Origin: Branchiostoma floridae
Taxonomy: Eukaryota > Chordata > Leptocardii > Amphioxiformes > Branchiostomatidae
Reading direction: 5' to 3'
Length of the DNA: 64,000 nt
Assembly: GCF_000003815.2 (NCBI RefSeq)
Contig: NC_049986.1
Span: 19,726,692 to 19,790,691 of the forward strand
Shown: positions 22,801-35,200 of the stretch, in pieces
How positions within the stretch are numbered: the stretch's first letter is position 1
How the letters are laid out: each line of letters opens with the position of its first letter
Translations under genes and position numbers: made by a program
Notes under the pieces: model-generated
The model's input: the letters and a program-made list of their open reading frames with translations, nothing else
What the model was told of the DNA's origin: nothing
Databases searched by the model: none

Positions 22801-25681
22801 TTCTATTTACAGGGATTTCTATCGCTACTTTTGACAGTTACGTACATGTAACACAATACACTTCATGATTGATGCGGTCAGGGGTTCATACAGTAAGCAC
22901 ACAATACAGGTAAGCAACGCCATCAACTGACCAATATAACATATGCAAACCTTTTGGCCTAGCGGTTATGGTGGTGAGTTAGTAAGTTGGCTCTTGTGTT
23001 TCACTGCGCGTTTGATGGCGTGCCTCAGCACATGTATTTGGGGTTTGTTTGCCTAAGCTTAACTGCTTTATTGACCGTGGTGTGTCTTTGCTGAACATGT
23101 GCAGGTGGACGTGGACAACTCCCGCGTGCAGATCTTCGACAGCGAGGGGAACTTCCTGAGGGTTCTGCAGCCTCAGGACGAGGAGGCGGACCGACTGCAG
23201 GCACCATGCTGCATTCATGTGTCTCAGTACGACAGGTATTATTACCATCTTCCTTCTTTCCGTTCTTCCATGTATCGTTCGTTCCATCCTTCTTTTCTTT
23301 TTCTTTCTTCCTTCCTTCCTGTATTCACGTGTCTCAGTACGACAGGTAGACGCCTGCCTTCCTTAATTCCTTCTTTCCTTCCATTCTTCTTTCCTGCAGT
23401 CACCTGTTGTGTTACGCCATAAGGCGGATTCTTCTTCTTCGCCGTACAGTTCAGCTGGCGCCAATGCGGGCCCCACAACACACTTATTCCTGTTCATTGC
23501 CTGCTTTCTCGCAGTTTACCGGATATGCAATACAAACATACAGACAGACAGACAATGAGGGACAAAAATCATATATTCTCACGACAGTATCCTAGTGGGC
23601 GACTATTTTTCTAACCCTTGTTTTATTCTACACNNNNNNNNNNNNNNNNNNNNNNNNNNNNNNNNNNNNNNNNNNNNNNNNNNNNNNNNNNNNNNNNNNN
23701 NNNNNNNNNNNNNNNNNNNNNNNNNNNNNNNNNNNNNNNNNNNNNNNNNNNNNNNNNNNNNNNNNNNNNNNNNNNNNNNNNNNNNNNNNNNNNNNNNNGG
23801 TCAGACGATCAGTTTCTCTGAATCTGACTAATCTACCGCATTACAAAAGATGCTGAAAGTATACATTGCATGTACAATCATGTACTTATTTATAAATCTG
23901 TCTCTATAGGTTACATGCCAACCTTCATGTCTGAACTCCAATGGTTTCTAGCTCTTTTACAGCTACTAGTATGGAGTGACATGTCATATTAGAGCAAAGG
24001 CCGAATAGCTGATTTGTTGATTACTAGTTTTTGTAGACTGGGTCTACTTCGCACTGCGGCTAGGTGGTGTCGATGAAAACGCCGCCCCAAAGGTGATTGA
24101 GTCGAGATCCCCCTCATACCTTATTTTTTAACCTGATTGAACTATCAAGTTTAGAGGCATAGAAAATGTTGTCTTCTATGCTTTTATTACCAGTACATCG
24201 GCCGGCTGGACCGCTCCATAGAGTGCCCGCATCTGAAGAGCCCGAACGGCCTGGCTCTGACGTCAGACGGCGTCATCGTGGTCAGCGACTTCTGGAGCCC
24301 TGGTGAGACCGCCATTTTGTTGGTGACCTTTTATTGAAGGACATTACTAGTATCATCAATTTTAGTGATTGGTAATCTCTTCTTTGTCATCGTTGCTATT
24401 TCATCAACATTTCTTTGTTTGTTGGCAGGTCGTGTTGTTGGTAGTTCGATAGCAATGATCCAAAGGCCTAAAACACATTGCCAGCTATAAAGGGTTGAGA
24501 AAACAGCCTGTGTAGATAACTGTTAAGATTTTGGAGTAAGTGAATGTTGTAAAAGTTTCCTATATTTTGCGTCAAATCATTTTGCTTTAGATTATTTTCC
24601 TTCTTTTCTAAGTCGCTTTTATTTGACTTTTGATCATGTTTACTGTAAAAATTATGCGTATCCTAGCGTAAGCTGAGGTGGGAATTAATGCAGTTATACA
24701 GAAATGCTACACATACATTACCTTGAAGGAAATTCTTTTCTCCCAATAGCGTATACTGTAAATGCAGAAATGTTCGCGGTGGATTAATGTTCGCGTTTTT
24801 TGCGGTGACCACTTCACCACGAATTTAAAACCACCGCGAACATTTTTCTATTATGATATTAGATTGCAGTCTATGGTGTTACCGCGAACTTAAATCCGTC
24901 GCGAAAAGTCCTTTTTTCCGCTACCGCGAAATCAAATTCCCGCGAACTTACATACATTTAAAGTATAGCGTATCTAAATACTTTGAAACTTTATTCAGAA
25001 AACACCTTACAGCCAGAGACTGAATTCTGTATCTCGTATATAAAAAGCTTGACGTGATACACACATTAAAAATACCACCGTGGTTGTTCTTACATGTATT
25101 TCTGACTTGTTCACCTACAGGTGCTGTTCTGCTGAGTCACGACGGCAGGTACCTGGGACAGGTGGGGAACGTGCCGTCCTGTCGTCACCCCATCTCTGTA
25201 GCAGTCATTCCCTCTCCGGACCGCATCCTCATAGGTAAGGGTTGTGCGTGTGTGTCGCTCACTCTCACACTTTCTTTTTTTGCTCCTTCACTCTCTGTCA
25301 TGTATGTGTGTGTGTGGCTCTCATGTTCTCTTTTGCTTTCCCCTTTCTTTCTGTGTGTGTTTGTTTGTGTGTGTGTGTGTGTTTGTGCGATTGATTGTTA
25401 TATTGTCTATCTATCTAACGTTATCTCCCAATTTTCAAATACCCCCCCCCCCCACAGGTGATGTGACCGGCAGTAAGGGGCACCCGTCTCCCCTGCACCT
25501 GACGTTGTTCTCCGTCCAGGGGGACCCCCTGGCGGGGATAGAGACCATGACCCCCCACCCCCTGGTGCGCGGCCTGATCCTGACCCAGGGGGGACACGCC
25601 CTCTTCACGGACTGCGCTCTACACGTGGTCGTGCGCTTCGATTACCTCAAGATATTCGGTGAGGAGCGATATCTGCAATAA
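16840..25681 (+). CDS. TRIM-like protein: two B-boxes, coiled coil, NHL repeats (no RING)
   Basis: Visible exons: 16840-17326, 17867-18084, 18641-18794, 19156-19512, 20157-20344, 21332-21472, 22679-22777, 23105-23235, 24194-24302, 25121-25234, 25458-25681 (TAA). The first exon encodes two zinc-binding B-boxes: residues about 12-56, then C73, H76, C85, C88, C93, C96 with His pairs to 106. Exons 2-3 form a coiled coil, exons 4-5 a low-complexity Ser/Gly linker, exon 6 an acidic and proline-rich segment. Exons 7-11 match NHL beta-propeller repeats (PSGISVDSRGQLHVVDVDN; SPNGLALTSDGVIVVSDF). TRIM family members are usually E3 ubiquitin ligases, but no RING precedes the B-boxes, so ligase activity is doubtful. 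Phases join everywhere except exon 8 (phase 2) to exon 9 (phase 0), so one exon is missing, probably in the gap at 23634-23798. A second gap lies before exon 6. Exon 6 is followed by six extra copies of its 3' part. The exact orthologue is uncertain. Confidence 0.88.
18440..18640. repeat. Dispersed 'aggtccagg' repeat, copy 3 (reverse orientation)
   Basis: The opposite strand matches the 8362 family (ggtccagaggaacaggtcc, then a cctaattgtctgg segment). Its terminal ttcacccatag reaches the acceptor of TRIM exon 3 at 18641. Confidence 0.6.
18890..19140 (+). mobile_element. tRNA-derived SINE, copy 2 (5' truncated)
   Basis: Shares the body and tail of 4941-5222 (tgtcgctcacccc, atgaacctctaaatactgta, gagctaaaatgg, tcactttc) but lacks the A box. 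The tail is directly continuous with the pyrimidine tract of the TRIM exon 4 acceptor at 19155. Confidence 0.75.
20369..21216. other. Assembly gap (848 N)
   Basis: Run of N between TRIM exons 5 and 6. Exons on either side are both phase 0, so an additional exon inside is possible but not required. Confidence 1.
21422..22365 (+). repeat. Seven-copy array of a 17-codon exon unit in the TRIM-like gene
   Basis: Copies of the 51-bp unit encoding VWRPNQQYYEDDMARHK start at 21422, 21565, 21715, 21862, 22005, 22166 and 22315. Each is followed by gtaac or gtacc (donor). Each is preceded by a C-rich tract with an AG acceptor: acaacag for copies 1, 2, 4 and 5, cag|aag for copies 3 and 6, cag|ccg for copy 7. 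Five copies encode the identical peptide; copy 6 changes Q to H and copy 7 changes A to N. Other differences are synonymous. Two intron types alternate: type A starts gtaacgct; type B starts gtaccgcc and retains a stop-containing remnant of the exon's 5' part. Confidence 0.9.
23321..23350 (+). repeat. Duplicated 3' edge of TRIM exon 8
   Basis: The exon end cgtgtctcagtacgacag|gta recurs 110 bp downstream of the real donor at 23236, with its own GT. The spacing is not a multiple of three. The intervening sequence is a (cttc)n-rich run. Confidence 0.75.
23634..23798. other. Assembly gap (165 N)
   Basis: Run of N inside the intron between TRIM exons 8 and 9, where the phase break predicts a missing NHL exon. 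Confidence 1.
24752..24969. mobile_element. TTCGCGG-family MITE, copy 2
   Basis: Terminal repeats actgtaaatgcag...ttcgcggtgg on the left and cgcgaacttacatac on the right. The direct repeat tagcgtat flanks both ends, consistent with an 8-bp hAT-type duplication. Same family as 4673-4866. Confidence 0.7.
25300..25390. repeat. (TG)n microsatellite
   Basis: Imperfect TG/TGTT run between TRIM exons 10 and 11. Confidence 0.8.
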
Positions 25682-26095
25682 GTGAAAAACTTATGTTTGC
25701 GTTGACAACTCCGAAGAATATCACTGTTGTGATAATCCTACTGTGGCCAAATAAGTAGAAATTGGCGTTTTTTTAAGGAAATTTTATCACAAGTTCATTA
25801 TGAACTTCCTCGAGTCTCACCATTTCACCGGGTGCCACAATACCGCCACATCAAAATATGTTATAGAGGCTACCTCAAGATTTTCGGAGAGGAACGGTAT
25901 CTACAGTGAAGTGAAAAACTTATATGTCTGTGATGACAACTACGAAGAAGGTTTCTGTTATGATAGAGTATACCTGTGGCCATATAAGTAACAATAAGCT
26001 AAATCTTTTAAAGATTTCATTATGAGTTCATAATGAACTTTACACAATTCTATCGGGTGCCATGATACTGCACATTAAAAAAAAAGCTATGGAGA
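25642..26095 (+). repeat. Tandem duplication of the TRIM gene 3' end
   Basis: The last 13 codons, stop and about 190 bp of downstream sequence recur with a period near 226 bp: 25642-25867 and 25868-26095. The second copy still encodes YLKIFGEERYLQ and then stops (TGA instead of TAA). A third fragment starts near 26085. Confidence 0.85.
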
Positions 26096-28056
26096 CCTTC
26101 TCAAAATTGTCTTAAACACCTAAATATCTGAAGTGTTCATACTTCAGTACAACTGATGCTGATGTCTTTAAATCACTTGACATTCGTGTACCTTTTCTCA
26201 CACGGCGTTTTTTGTGGCATTCGATGTATGATGATGATGTATGTATGATAATTTACGTTACGTCAATACCATCTGCAATGAAGTGTAAAACTGACAAACG
26301 CACAGTTCTTATGTCAGACTGTTCTCCAAAATCCCTAACAGACTCTATTGAAGACAAAAATATGACGAAATGGGACAGGAATGTATTTAGAGGAGGAGTT
26401 ATCTACCGTAGTTTCATGGCTAAAAATGTGCCAAATGACGTTTTCGTTTACAACGAAGCTAGGGGTAATTTGTGCCGGTGTTCAAATCAACATGTAACAT
26501 ATCTAACATTCTATTACATATATAGCATGAATAACATTGTTCTAGAAAGAAGTATATTTTATAAAGCTATGCAAAGTACATTACAAACATTCTGAAATTT
26601 TAAACCTACATGTTTTAGAACCAATAGTATATGCTAACATAGATGAATATTTCCCCAATGCACCTAGAGATACAATTCATAGACTAGTCTATTAGTAGTC
26701 GTCAGAAATTTGTAATTTTTATGGTAAAATATCTTGATAGCATACATAATTGTTTTTAATGTAGCAAATCGTACATTATAGTGGAGAATTTATGACCACC
26801 TCACATCGTCAATTTAGATGTTACGATATGAATAAAGGAATGGATCCATTTTACTTTGTGGGAAATGTTAAAAAGTAAAAGATACTGTAACAGTTTTTAA
26901 CTCTCAGTGACACTATATCGACATTTCAATGAAGTCCAATAGTACAGATTTTATCAAGAGGACATTCTATTCATTATTTGTCACTAGTATATCGTAGACA
27001 TTCGGTTTTCAATGTTATATGTCACTATAATAAATCTTAAGCACAATATGTGTACATTGTACCTTGAAATATATTTTGTTAAGGTATTTGACATCTACAT
27101 TTCTACAAGATTTCTGAGTACGTTAGAACGATTTCAATTAAAGTTTGTGAACATCCTGCTGCACCGATTCGATGGCGTGGACGTCTTTTCTTCAGTTCGT
27201 TTGTTTGTATTCATCATAACAGTCTTTTTTTGTTTTGTTGGTATTGCATAAAAGGCAAGCCATAACACAACAGGTTTGAATTGAAGAGATTTATTTGATC
27301 CACTGATCCAGGAATCGATGGACCCCTCTTTTCCATAAGCGTGGTGGGTTCTATAACCTGCTCGAAGTGTGGCACGCCAATTTAAAGTCCTATCCGTATT
27401 ACAATCTGAAAGGTCTTCTAACTATATGTCACCGATTGGGAGTGTTCACTTTTTTTGAGCCGAATATACTGACAGGTGTATTCTCCTTTCAAAAGTCGGA
27501 ACTACATTATACACATGCACGCACGCGGACACACACACGCGAGCACATACACAAGCACAAACACACAGTACATGTAACAACCAAACAATGATGAGACAAA
27601 ATACGACGCCATTCATCTTACCCTTGCTTGAAATATTTATTCAAAGTTGGAAAACTCACCGCGGTGAAAACGTTTGTACATGATTCTGGAAAGGCAGAAA
27701 GTGCTGCAAGTGCATTTTTCATTGTCAAGAACGTTACACAGAAAGGTTTATATCCAAATTATCAAAGTTTACTACAGTCACAGTACACCCACAAATGGCA
27801 ACATTTGGAATGGTTATTTCTGCATTGATGGGTAACGTTATAGATACAATGTAGCAAGGGTATAGCTGTGGCACAATAGTACAGTCACTTTCTTTTGACA
27901 CAAATCCAGTAAGGTTTTCGGTTCTAATATAAGGTATCTGAAACCTTTCAAACAACACAAACAACATAAAGAGCCTCAGAAGCATACTATACTGATGTGG
28001 CTTTGTGAGATCGACAGTAAATAAGTACTCAAGCAAATTACTTCAACCTACACAGT

Positions 28057-28183
28057 GTCAACCCAAATGATAGAGGACGCTGGAAAGCTGCCATCAAGCC
28101 CCCTCATCTACGTGCAAGCACGTCTAACCCCCACAGGATGGGGAACAACAGACGTTAAACCGGAGAGTGAGTGAGTAAGTGAA
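28057..28183 (+). mobile_element. 5'-truncated non-LTR retrotransposon 3' end
   Basis: An open frame reads NDRGRWKAAIK and ends in a stop, like the C-terminus of a LINE ORF2. It is followed by gacgttaaaccggagagtg and a (gagt)n tail. A 3' end with a short-period tail is typical of CR1/L2-like elements. Confidence 0.6.
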
Positions 28184-31162
28184 CACATCTAAAGAAAGAC
28201 GCAAAACACATACATACCACAGGAACAATAGCTAGTATGTCAAGCTAACTGTGGATGTAAACATAAAGTCAACTCAGGTCAAAGTTAAGTCAACAAGTTT
28301 TTTGCCTAATGTTAACAACTAATAATGTTAAAAGTCAAATTTAGGCGTAAGCCACCAAAAACTCAAAGACCAGCTCCATTTAATAACAATACAATTACAT
28401 AGCAGCAGTTAACAATACTGAAAAAAACGCATCTTCAAAATCTATGATAGGCTCTCCAAGCAAAGGGGAAAATTGGGATATTGGGATATCTATTTCTGAC
28501 TTGCCAAACTGTCTTTATCTTCATTCAGTTTTAGTAAATGTCACATGAAACATTTACATACAATGTAAGTTAAGCCAAGGCATCATCCATGGATGAAAGA
28601 GTGTCTGGATGACCTCTGCACGGAGAATACTTCTAAAGGCAATGTCTACAAAAACAAAACACTTCTCACACAACTATGACATCGAAATACAAAAACTTCA
28701 AGGATAAAGATGTGAACAATTGTCTGAAAAGAAGCAATAACCCCGCTACAAAGCAATAGTTCTTGGGCATCTTCTATACAATGTATGCCTATCCACCATA
28801 ATATAAGTAATCAATAAAATGATAATGATCTTATAGACACTTTCCATGGAATAGTAAAATCCTAAATAAACAAACTTAACTGTGCCTTACGCTTTACATA
28901 CTTGTCAAGTACTTCCTATCATTTACAATGTCTCTAAAGTAATGTGCATATTGCGCTTCACAACTCAAACTATAGGTTGGGACTTGAACCCCAAACCTCT
29001 TGATCCTTAAGAAGAAAATTATATAGTTAACACTAGCCAACTGCGGGCTACTTCTAAGGGTTCTATACACGTTGCCTCATAGTTGTAGATACAATCTATA
29101 GGATTAGAGTTTATTGCAACAACAATCTACTCCCAGGAAACATGAACCTAAGCTACTAAAAAAGTGGCTTAATTCTAACAATTCAGCTTCCACTATATAC
29201 AACAAACTATGGCACTAACTTGGACTGCCACCAAGTACCCTGAAACTCAGCTACACAAGCAAAACAAATATCATTTTAGTGCAACTAACAAACTAAAAGT
29301 TAGAATTGTTAAAGCACGATATGAACATATCTTTGCAACATTTCTGCAACTGCGAAGTGCACTTTGGGTAATCTGAATAGTGCATATATTTTTGATACAA
29401 TGATTGTTAAGAGCATCTGCTAGATATTTTAGTTAACATAGTATATGTACTTCAACTAAGTCTCAATGCCAGGGCCTCAAACCCAGGACCTCTATGTTAT
29501 CTTGCACTACAACTTACAACTACAACTTAGTATTCACTAATAAGTATGTGAACAAAGTCATATTAATACAATTGAGACTGTGTGTTCAAAGTTTCTATCA
29601 ACTATTCTAAAGAATTGTCATCTAAGTTATGCAAATTCACTCAAATTAATGATCGAAAGCATTTTTATCACCCAAGAATGATAGAAAAAACGTACAATTG
29701 CATTCCTTCATATTAGACTGAATGTGAACTTTTATGCCTGCATTTAAATATATAAAAAACCACATATAAATGCATTTAGTTTTGCCGTAGGAAACAAATG
29801 GAGTGTACGTAATGGTTCTAGGTTTGTGGTCGATAGCACTATGGTCACAATGCTACCGTAATGGTAATACCAGTACCTTTACACCAGCTAGTGAAAAACC
29901 ACCAGTAACTGGGCAAGGGTGCTATAGATTGACAGACAATAAAGCATACATCTGCAATCATGTACCGCACATACATGTAGCCCTAGAGAAGGGGGCAGGC
30001 GGACAAAACATAGAACAACTGTTACATCAAATTTTCCACACTGGCCTTGAACATAAAACTACCACAACATTAAATGCATTTACAGTATAGGCTAATGCAT
30101 TTACAGTATAGGCTAATGCATTTGATAGTGTATAATAAATGGCACTGGAAACACTCACCCATACCATTTACAAGGAAGTATGGTAAGTATTACCCTCAAC
30201 ATACAAATTTCTTTGTAAACATTCAAACAGTTTTTTTTTCTCACTTTACATTTTGTTTCTTCTAGATTTAAAGAACGACTGATCTTTTTTTTTACAACAC
30301 AAATTCTAATATGGCATTAGAGCACAAGAGCAGAAGTATCTTCTGCGCTGTTGATTGTCTTTGAAATTTGTACAATTTGTGAGTCAAAAGTAGTCTATTA
30401 TACAAAAAACACCTGACGTCTGGTATATTTGGCCAGTACAGTCGTTTTAGACTGTATCATGTGTTGAATCTTGAGGAATGATTTCAATAAAAAAGGATTT
30501 CAAAAAAAGGGAATCTGAATTCTCTCTTTCCTGAAGAAAGTATGACACAATACACTACAAATGTAAGTCTTCTGTACATTTGAATACAACTCCTTTATGT
30601 CTATAATCTGTTCTATATTATATAAAGAAGACAAAAGTACATTAAAATGTTTTTCCCACTGTCACATCACAACCACCTTAAACTTAAAGCCTACAAATTA
30701 AGCAATACAATATTGACAATAAGATTCACTCTCACAATTTCCCATATCTGCAAACTCACATGTACACCATTTAGTACAAACATCTACCTCTACTTAGGCA
30801 TGCAAGTTCATCTGTGTTGGTAAATAACATCATCAATAAGGACTGAACTTTACACAACCAACACTAAGAAGAATCGGGCCTTAGCCAAATTTTCAACTAA
30901 CTCAATGGAATAGACCTGTATACTGATCCAAAATTCGGGACTGGATTTCTTTACAAGAGGAGTGAAGGAAGCAGTGTACATTTGATGACCATCTGACAGT
31001 GTGAGACAATAGATGGGGGGCGACACAGGTTACCTCGGCTAACCCGTTGCAACAGTTACGTGTCTCTAACGTCATGTCCAAAGGTACATGTATTGGGTGT
31101 TTCCAGTTTCTGAACAATTAAGGCTGCCAGAATCAGCAAAAAATATGGTCAATTTATGGGAC

Positions 31163-31236
31163 ATTTAACCCTCACCCAACGGGGAACAAAGGATGTTAAA
31201 CCGGATAGTGAGTGAGTGAGTGAGTGAGTGAGTAAG
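31163..31236 (+). mobile_element. Non-LTR retrotransposon tail fragment
   Basis: ggatgttaaaccggatagtg followed by (gagt)n. The same end as the element at 28057-28183, retaining only the last 70 bp or so. Confidence 0.6.
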
Positions 31237-31495
31237 TTCCAATTCTTCCATGTGTTGTTCATGAAAAGTCCAGTCTCTATTCATAATCTACCCCTACTAT
31301 TGCTGTGGTACACAATTTCCCTGCAGGTCAACTACAGGAATTATGATTTGGCCACGGTTTTGTCAGAAGTCCTTCTCTTAGGTGGCACCTGCATGGCTAG
31401 TGGCTTGAGTTTCTCACACGTGTTGCTTATTACATTGTACAGTCTTCACAGTGGTGCAGTTGGGATGATGACTTTGTGATGTTTTTACAGTTGGG

Positions 31496-31528
31496 TCAAC
31501 AGGTAGAGTCAATGAAGTCTAGACGAGC
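31496..31528 (-). CDS. Candidate terminal exon of the ABCA gene
   Basis: After a good acceptor (gaatgtttcag) eleven codons read [10 protein letters not shown] and then TGA, in phase with the donor after the previous exon (CAGTCCATG|gtgagg at 32301). Without it the frame would run into (CA)n repeats. It is short, so less certain than the other exons. Confidence 0.45.
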   Translation of the reverse strand, partial: ARLDFIDSTC

Positions 31529-31843
31529 CTGAAACATTCAGAAAGGTTGATAAAAATTAACTAAACAGTAAAAGATACATACTATTTGGCAAATTTAAGA
31601 ATTTATTCCCACGACAATGTACAATATTGCACATTTACAATGTATATTACCTCTGCCAGTAGGGCTAGCCCTCTGTATTACTAGCCACAGGGTAGTTGGG
31701 CAACCCTTGCTGTGCATACTGACCAGCAAAATAAAATGATAATAAATGAATACAAGAAACAATACTAGAATACAACAATCTCTCCATGGCAAGTGCACTT
31801 TCACACAGTCACACACATAGTATTACATGACATTGTACACACT

Positions 31844-31887
<44 letters not shown>

Positions 31888-32040
31888 ACACAGACACACA
31901 CACACTTTCTCTCACACGCATACATGCACCCCTCCCCTCACCATGGACTGTTCCAGTTGGATAGACACAGCCTCCTCCTGGTCCAGAGTCTCCTCAGACA
32001 GAATGATAGGCTGCATCTCCGTCTCTCTCTCTCTCACACT

Positions 32041-32082
<42 letters not shown>

Positions 32083-32097
32083 TGGGCTGCATCTCCG

Positions 32098-32180
<83 letters not shown>

Positions 32181-32241
32181 CACACACAAACACACAGACA
32201 CAAACACACACACACACACACATACACACACACATACACAC

Positions 32242-32272
<31 letters not shown>

Positions 32273-35200
32273 AACCATGCTGCCCCCCCCCTCCCCTCAC
32301 CATGGACTGTTCCAGCTGGATGGACACAGCCTCCTCCTGGTCCAGAGTCTCCTCAGACAGAACGATGGGCTGCATCTCCGTCTCCGTGCGCCGGCGGAAC
32401 AGCCGGAATCGCCGTGGCGACGGAGTGGTGCTCTCCGTGGGGACGGAGTCGTCGAAGATGTCGCTCTGCTTCTTGGCAAAGTTCACAAACACCTGGGAGA
32501 AGTAATATAGAACAATCAATTTTTTTTGTAGAAATGAAAATACAAAATCGAGTTTACTAACAATGTTATATGACTCCATTTACACTTATCTGTGTCATAG
32601 AGGTTCCTTTGCACTAACTTTCAAATTGTTAAAATTCACCAACACCTGAGAGAGGAGGGAAAAGTTTTCTGTAAAAACATGCCTCATTTGTACTAAGTGT
32701 AATCAAATAAACAGTCAGAAATTCACAGGAATTAGTGTATGTTCATTCAACATGACTGCAATTAATATGCATGTGGGATTGGCATAATATACATGTAGCT
32801 TCTGGTCATTTTCATCAAAGGTATATGTGCGATGTAGCAACATACACGTTAAGTTACCATTTGCTGACAGATTTGTCCTGTATTCACCAACTACATGTGT
32901 GCATGATGTTGAGGAGGTGTGTCAATAGAGGAAGGGCTAGAGCCCATACATTTTCCTGATACAATTGTTGTGCAATGAACTCTGACTTTGACTCACATTG
33001 TCGAGTGTTGTCTGACTGACGGAGTAGTCCTCTATCCTTAGTGTCTCCTGAACCTCCTCCATCTTGGAGAAGATGAAGGACAACGACAGGTCAGCTGACT
33101 TCAGCTCGTACTGAACCATGTTGTGGTGACGCTCCTGGAGAAACAAGAAAAATTCATGTTGTTAAAATTAAACAAGCACATGTCTCTCTAAAGAACTACA
33201 TTATTTAGTCAAGTAAGTCAAGTCAATGTCTGTCTGAAGCACTACAACACTAACAGACAGATTGATTTTCAATGACAAACTCCAAGCAAATTGTTGAAGG
33301 AGGTTATATCATTATGTGTTATTGCCCTTTTCCTTATTGCCCTTGGCCTCTTTATCAAGGCCAGCAAGTAAAACGCATTTAACGACTTAGCCCTCAGGCA
33401 ACATCTGCTTGTATGGAGACTGCGTGCATAGTGTAAAATATGACGTGGCGTTTATTTTCTAGATCAAAACAAAAGTCATAGTTTACATAATTAGCAATTT
33501 CCAGCAATGCCTACAGATGGAGTACAGAAGATCTAAATAACCAGTGGATGGTGAACAAGTCTAGTCTTTAAAACCAAACCCCACCTTCATGACAGCCTCT
33601 GGGAATGTGCGGTTGAAGAACCTGACGACTTGCTTCACCTCGGCTCCAGGTTTCACCCGGACCGTGATCATATAGCCATCTCCAAACCTGCAGGATGGAG
33701 ACAAGACAAGATTTGCTTGTTTATTTCAGTTTTTTTTCTCTCTCTCTCTCTCTCTCTATCTGGTTTAAACGTCCGTTGTTCCCGGTCTTGTGAGGGTTGG
33801 ACGTTTCAGGATGCTGTTCAGGTCTGATTGCTGACCTCCAGGAGATCCGGCAAAAGCAACATCTCAACTTAAGGGTTTGAAGCAGGGGTCACGGCCAGAA
33901 TATTGACACCAACTTTGTTTGTTACAGCCTTCGGAGCCTGGCTGGGTTTCTTGGGTCTTCTAGAATTACTTCTCCTTGGGTCAATGTTACCAGTCACTAA
34001 TGTAGCTTGCAAAAATGCCTCAGTGAAATACGTCTGGTAGGGAGTCAGAATTAAGTTTTTACAACTAAATATTTATTTGAATAATCAATGTTAGTAGTAA
34101 GAAGAGATATCTAGTACCTGTTCTTGAGGTGCTGGATGCTGCCCAGACACTTGAACCTGCCGTTAACCATGATGGCCAGCCGGGTGCACAGGGCCTCACA
34201 CTCCTCCATACTGAGGAAGAAAAAACATAATTATGCATCTAAGCATTCAGCCATAGTGAGAAACTTTAAGGACAGAAGTTAACTCTATCTAAGAGTGAAA
34301 TGGGCAAATACTAGTACTCTGTAACAGCACACTGAGACCCCCTTTTTCCAAACTGGGGACAGACTGTAAACTTGGGAGCTAAGAGGGACTAGCTAGGTAC
34401 CAGATACCTTTTGTATAGGAACTCAGTCAGTGGACCTTAAGCTTAATATATAGTATGTGAGATTAGAACCATAGAATGCCCAGTCTGAATGATGTTCACA
34501 GAGGACCTTACCTACATGTTGTGCACCTTAACTGTTGATGTGATGAAGTTTAAGTTAAATCTAAACTTGAAAGGTGTGCCTCAGAATTCCTGTGTGTGTC
34601 TCAGACCTTACCTGTGTGATGTGAGGATCACAGACCGTCCTGTCTGGATGATGGACTTGATGAGGTCCCACAGGAAGCGTCGGGCTGCCGGGTCCATCCC
34701 CGTGGTCGGTTCATCCTGAAAAAATTACAAGAGTACATGTATGTATTATAATAAACTTTCAGAATTCCCATTCATATTGAGTGGCATTTCCTTTGGCATA
34801 GCTACATGTATAGGATGGATAGGCTAGCAGACAGAAAATCACAATTTTCAGGTGTAAAAATGGGTGTACCTGACTATGGGAAAGTTAAAGCTAGTAAAAG
34901 GACAGTGTTGTGCTTCATATGTTGGAGAACAACCAACTGCTTCTTCTGATTTAGCCTCAAAAGTTAATTTTAGAGTTGTGACATATTTTCTCTATTAGCA
35001 TATTCCCTAACAAGTTTCAACGATCAATATCAGCAATCAGCCAACCCCAACAAGCTAAGCCAAATTTTGATGATCAAAAAGTTTAGAAATATTAAGTTTG
35101 CTCAAAAGAGGACCGACTTACGAGGAAGATGAGAGGAGGGAAGCCGATGAGGGCGATGGCGGTGGACAGTTTGCGCTTGTTTCCCCCGCTGAGCGTTCCC

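Larger units (their letters stand above)
25682..31495. other. Intergenic stretch between convergent TRIM-like and ABCA genes
   Basis: AT-rich sequence with no exon I can support on either strand. It holds the duplicated TRIM tail, a LINE 3' end at 28057-28183, a second LINE tail at 31163-31236 and a short CA run near 27520. The right part may be ABCA 3' UTR, since that gene ends near 31496 on the minus strand. Confidence 0.5.

Noticed and set aside
24040-24115. Second tRNA-like sequence (ggctaggtggt ... gagtcgagatcc)
   Set aside because: Box-like words only; no acceptor stem or repeat copies seen, so not annotated.
26212-26595. 127-codon plus-strand frame
   Set aside because: AT-rich, no recognisable domain, no splice context and located downstream of the duplicated TRIM tail; probably chance.
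31793-32560. Long frames rich in His-Thr on plus and Cys-Val on minus
   Set aside because: They are translations of (CA)n microsatellites. Only the minus-strand ABCA exon 32492-32301 within this span is supported.
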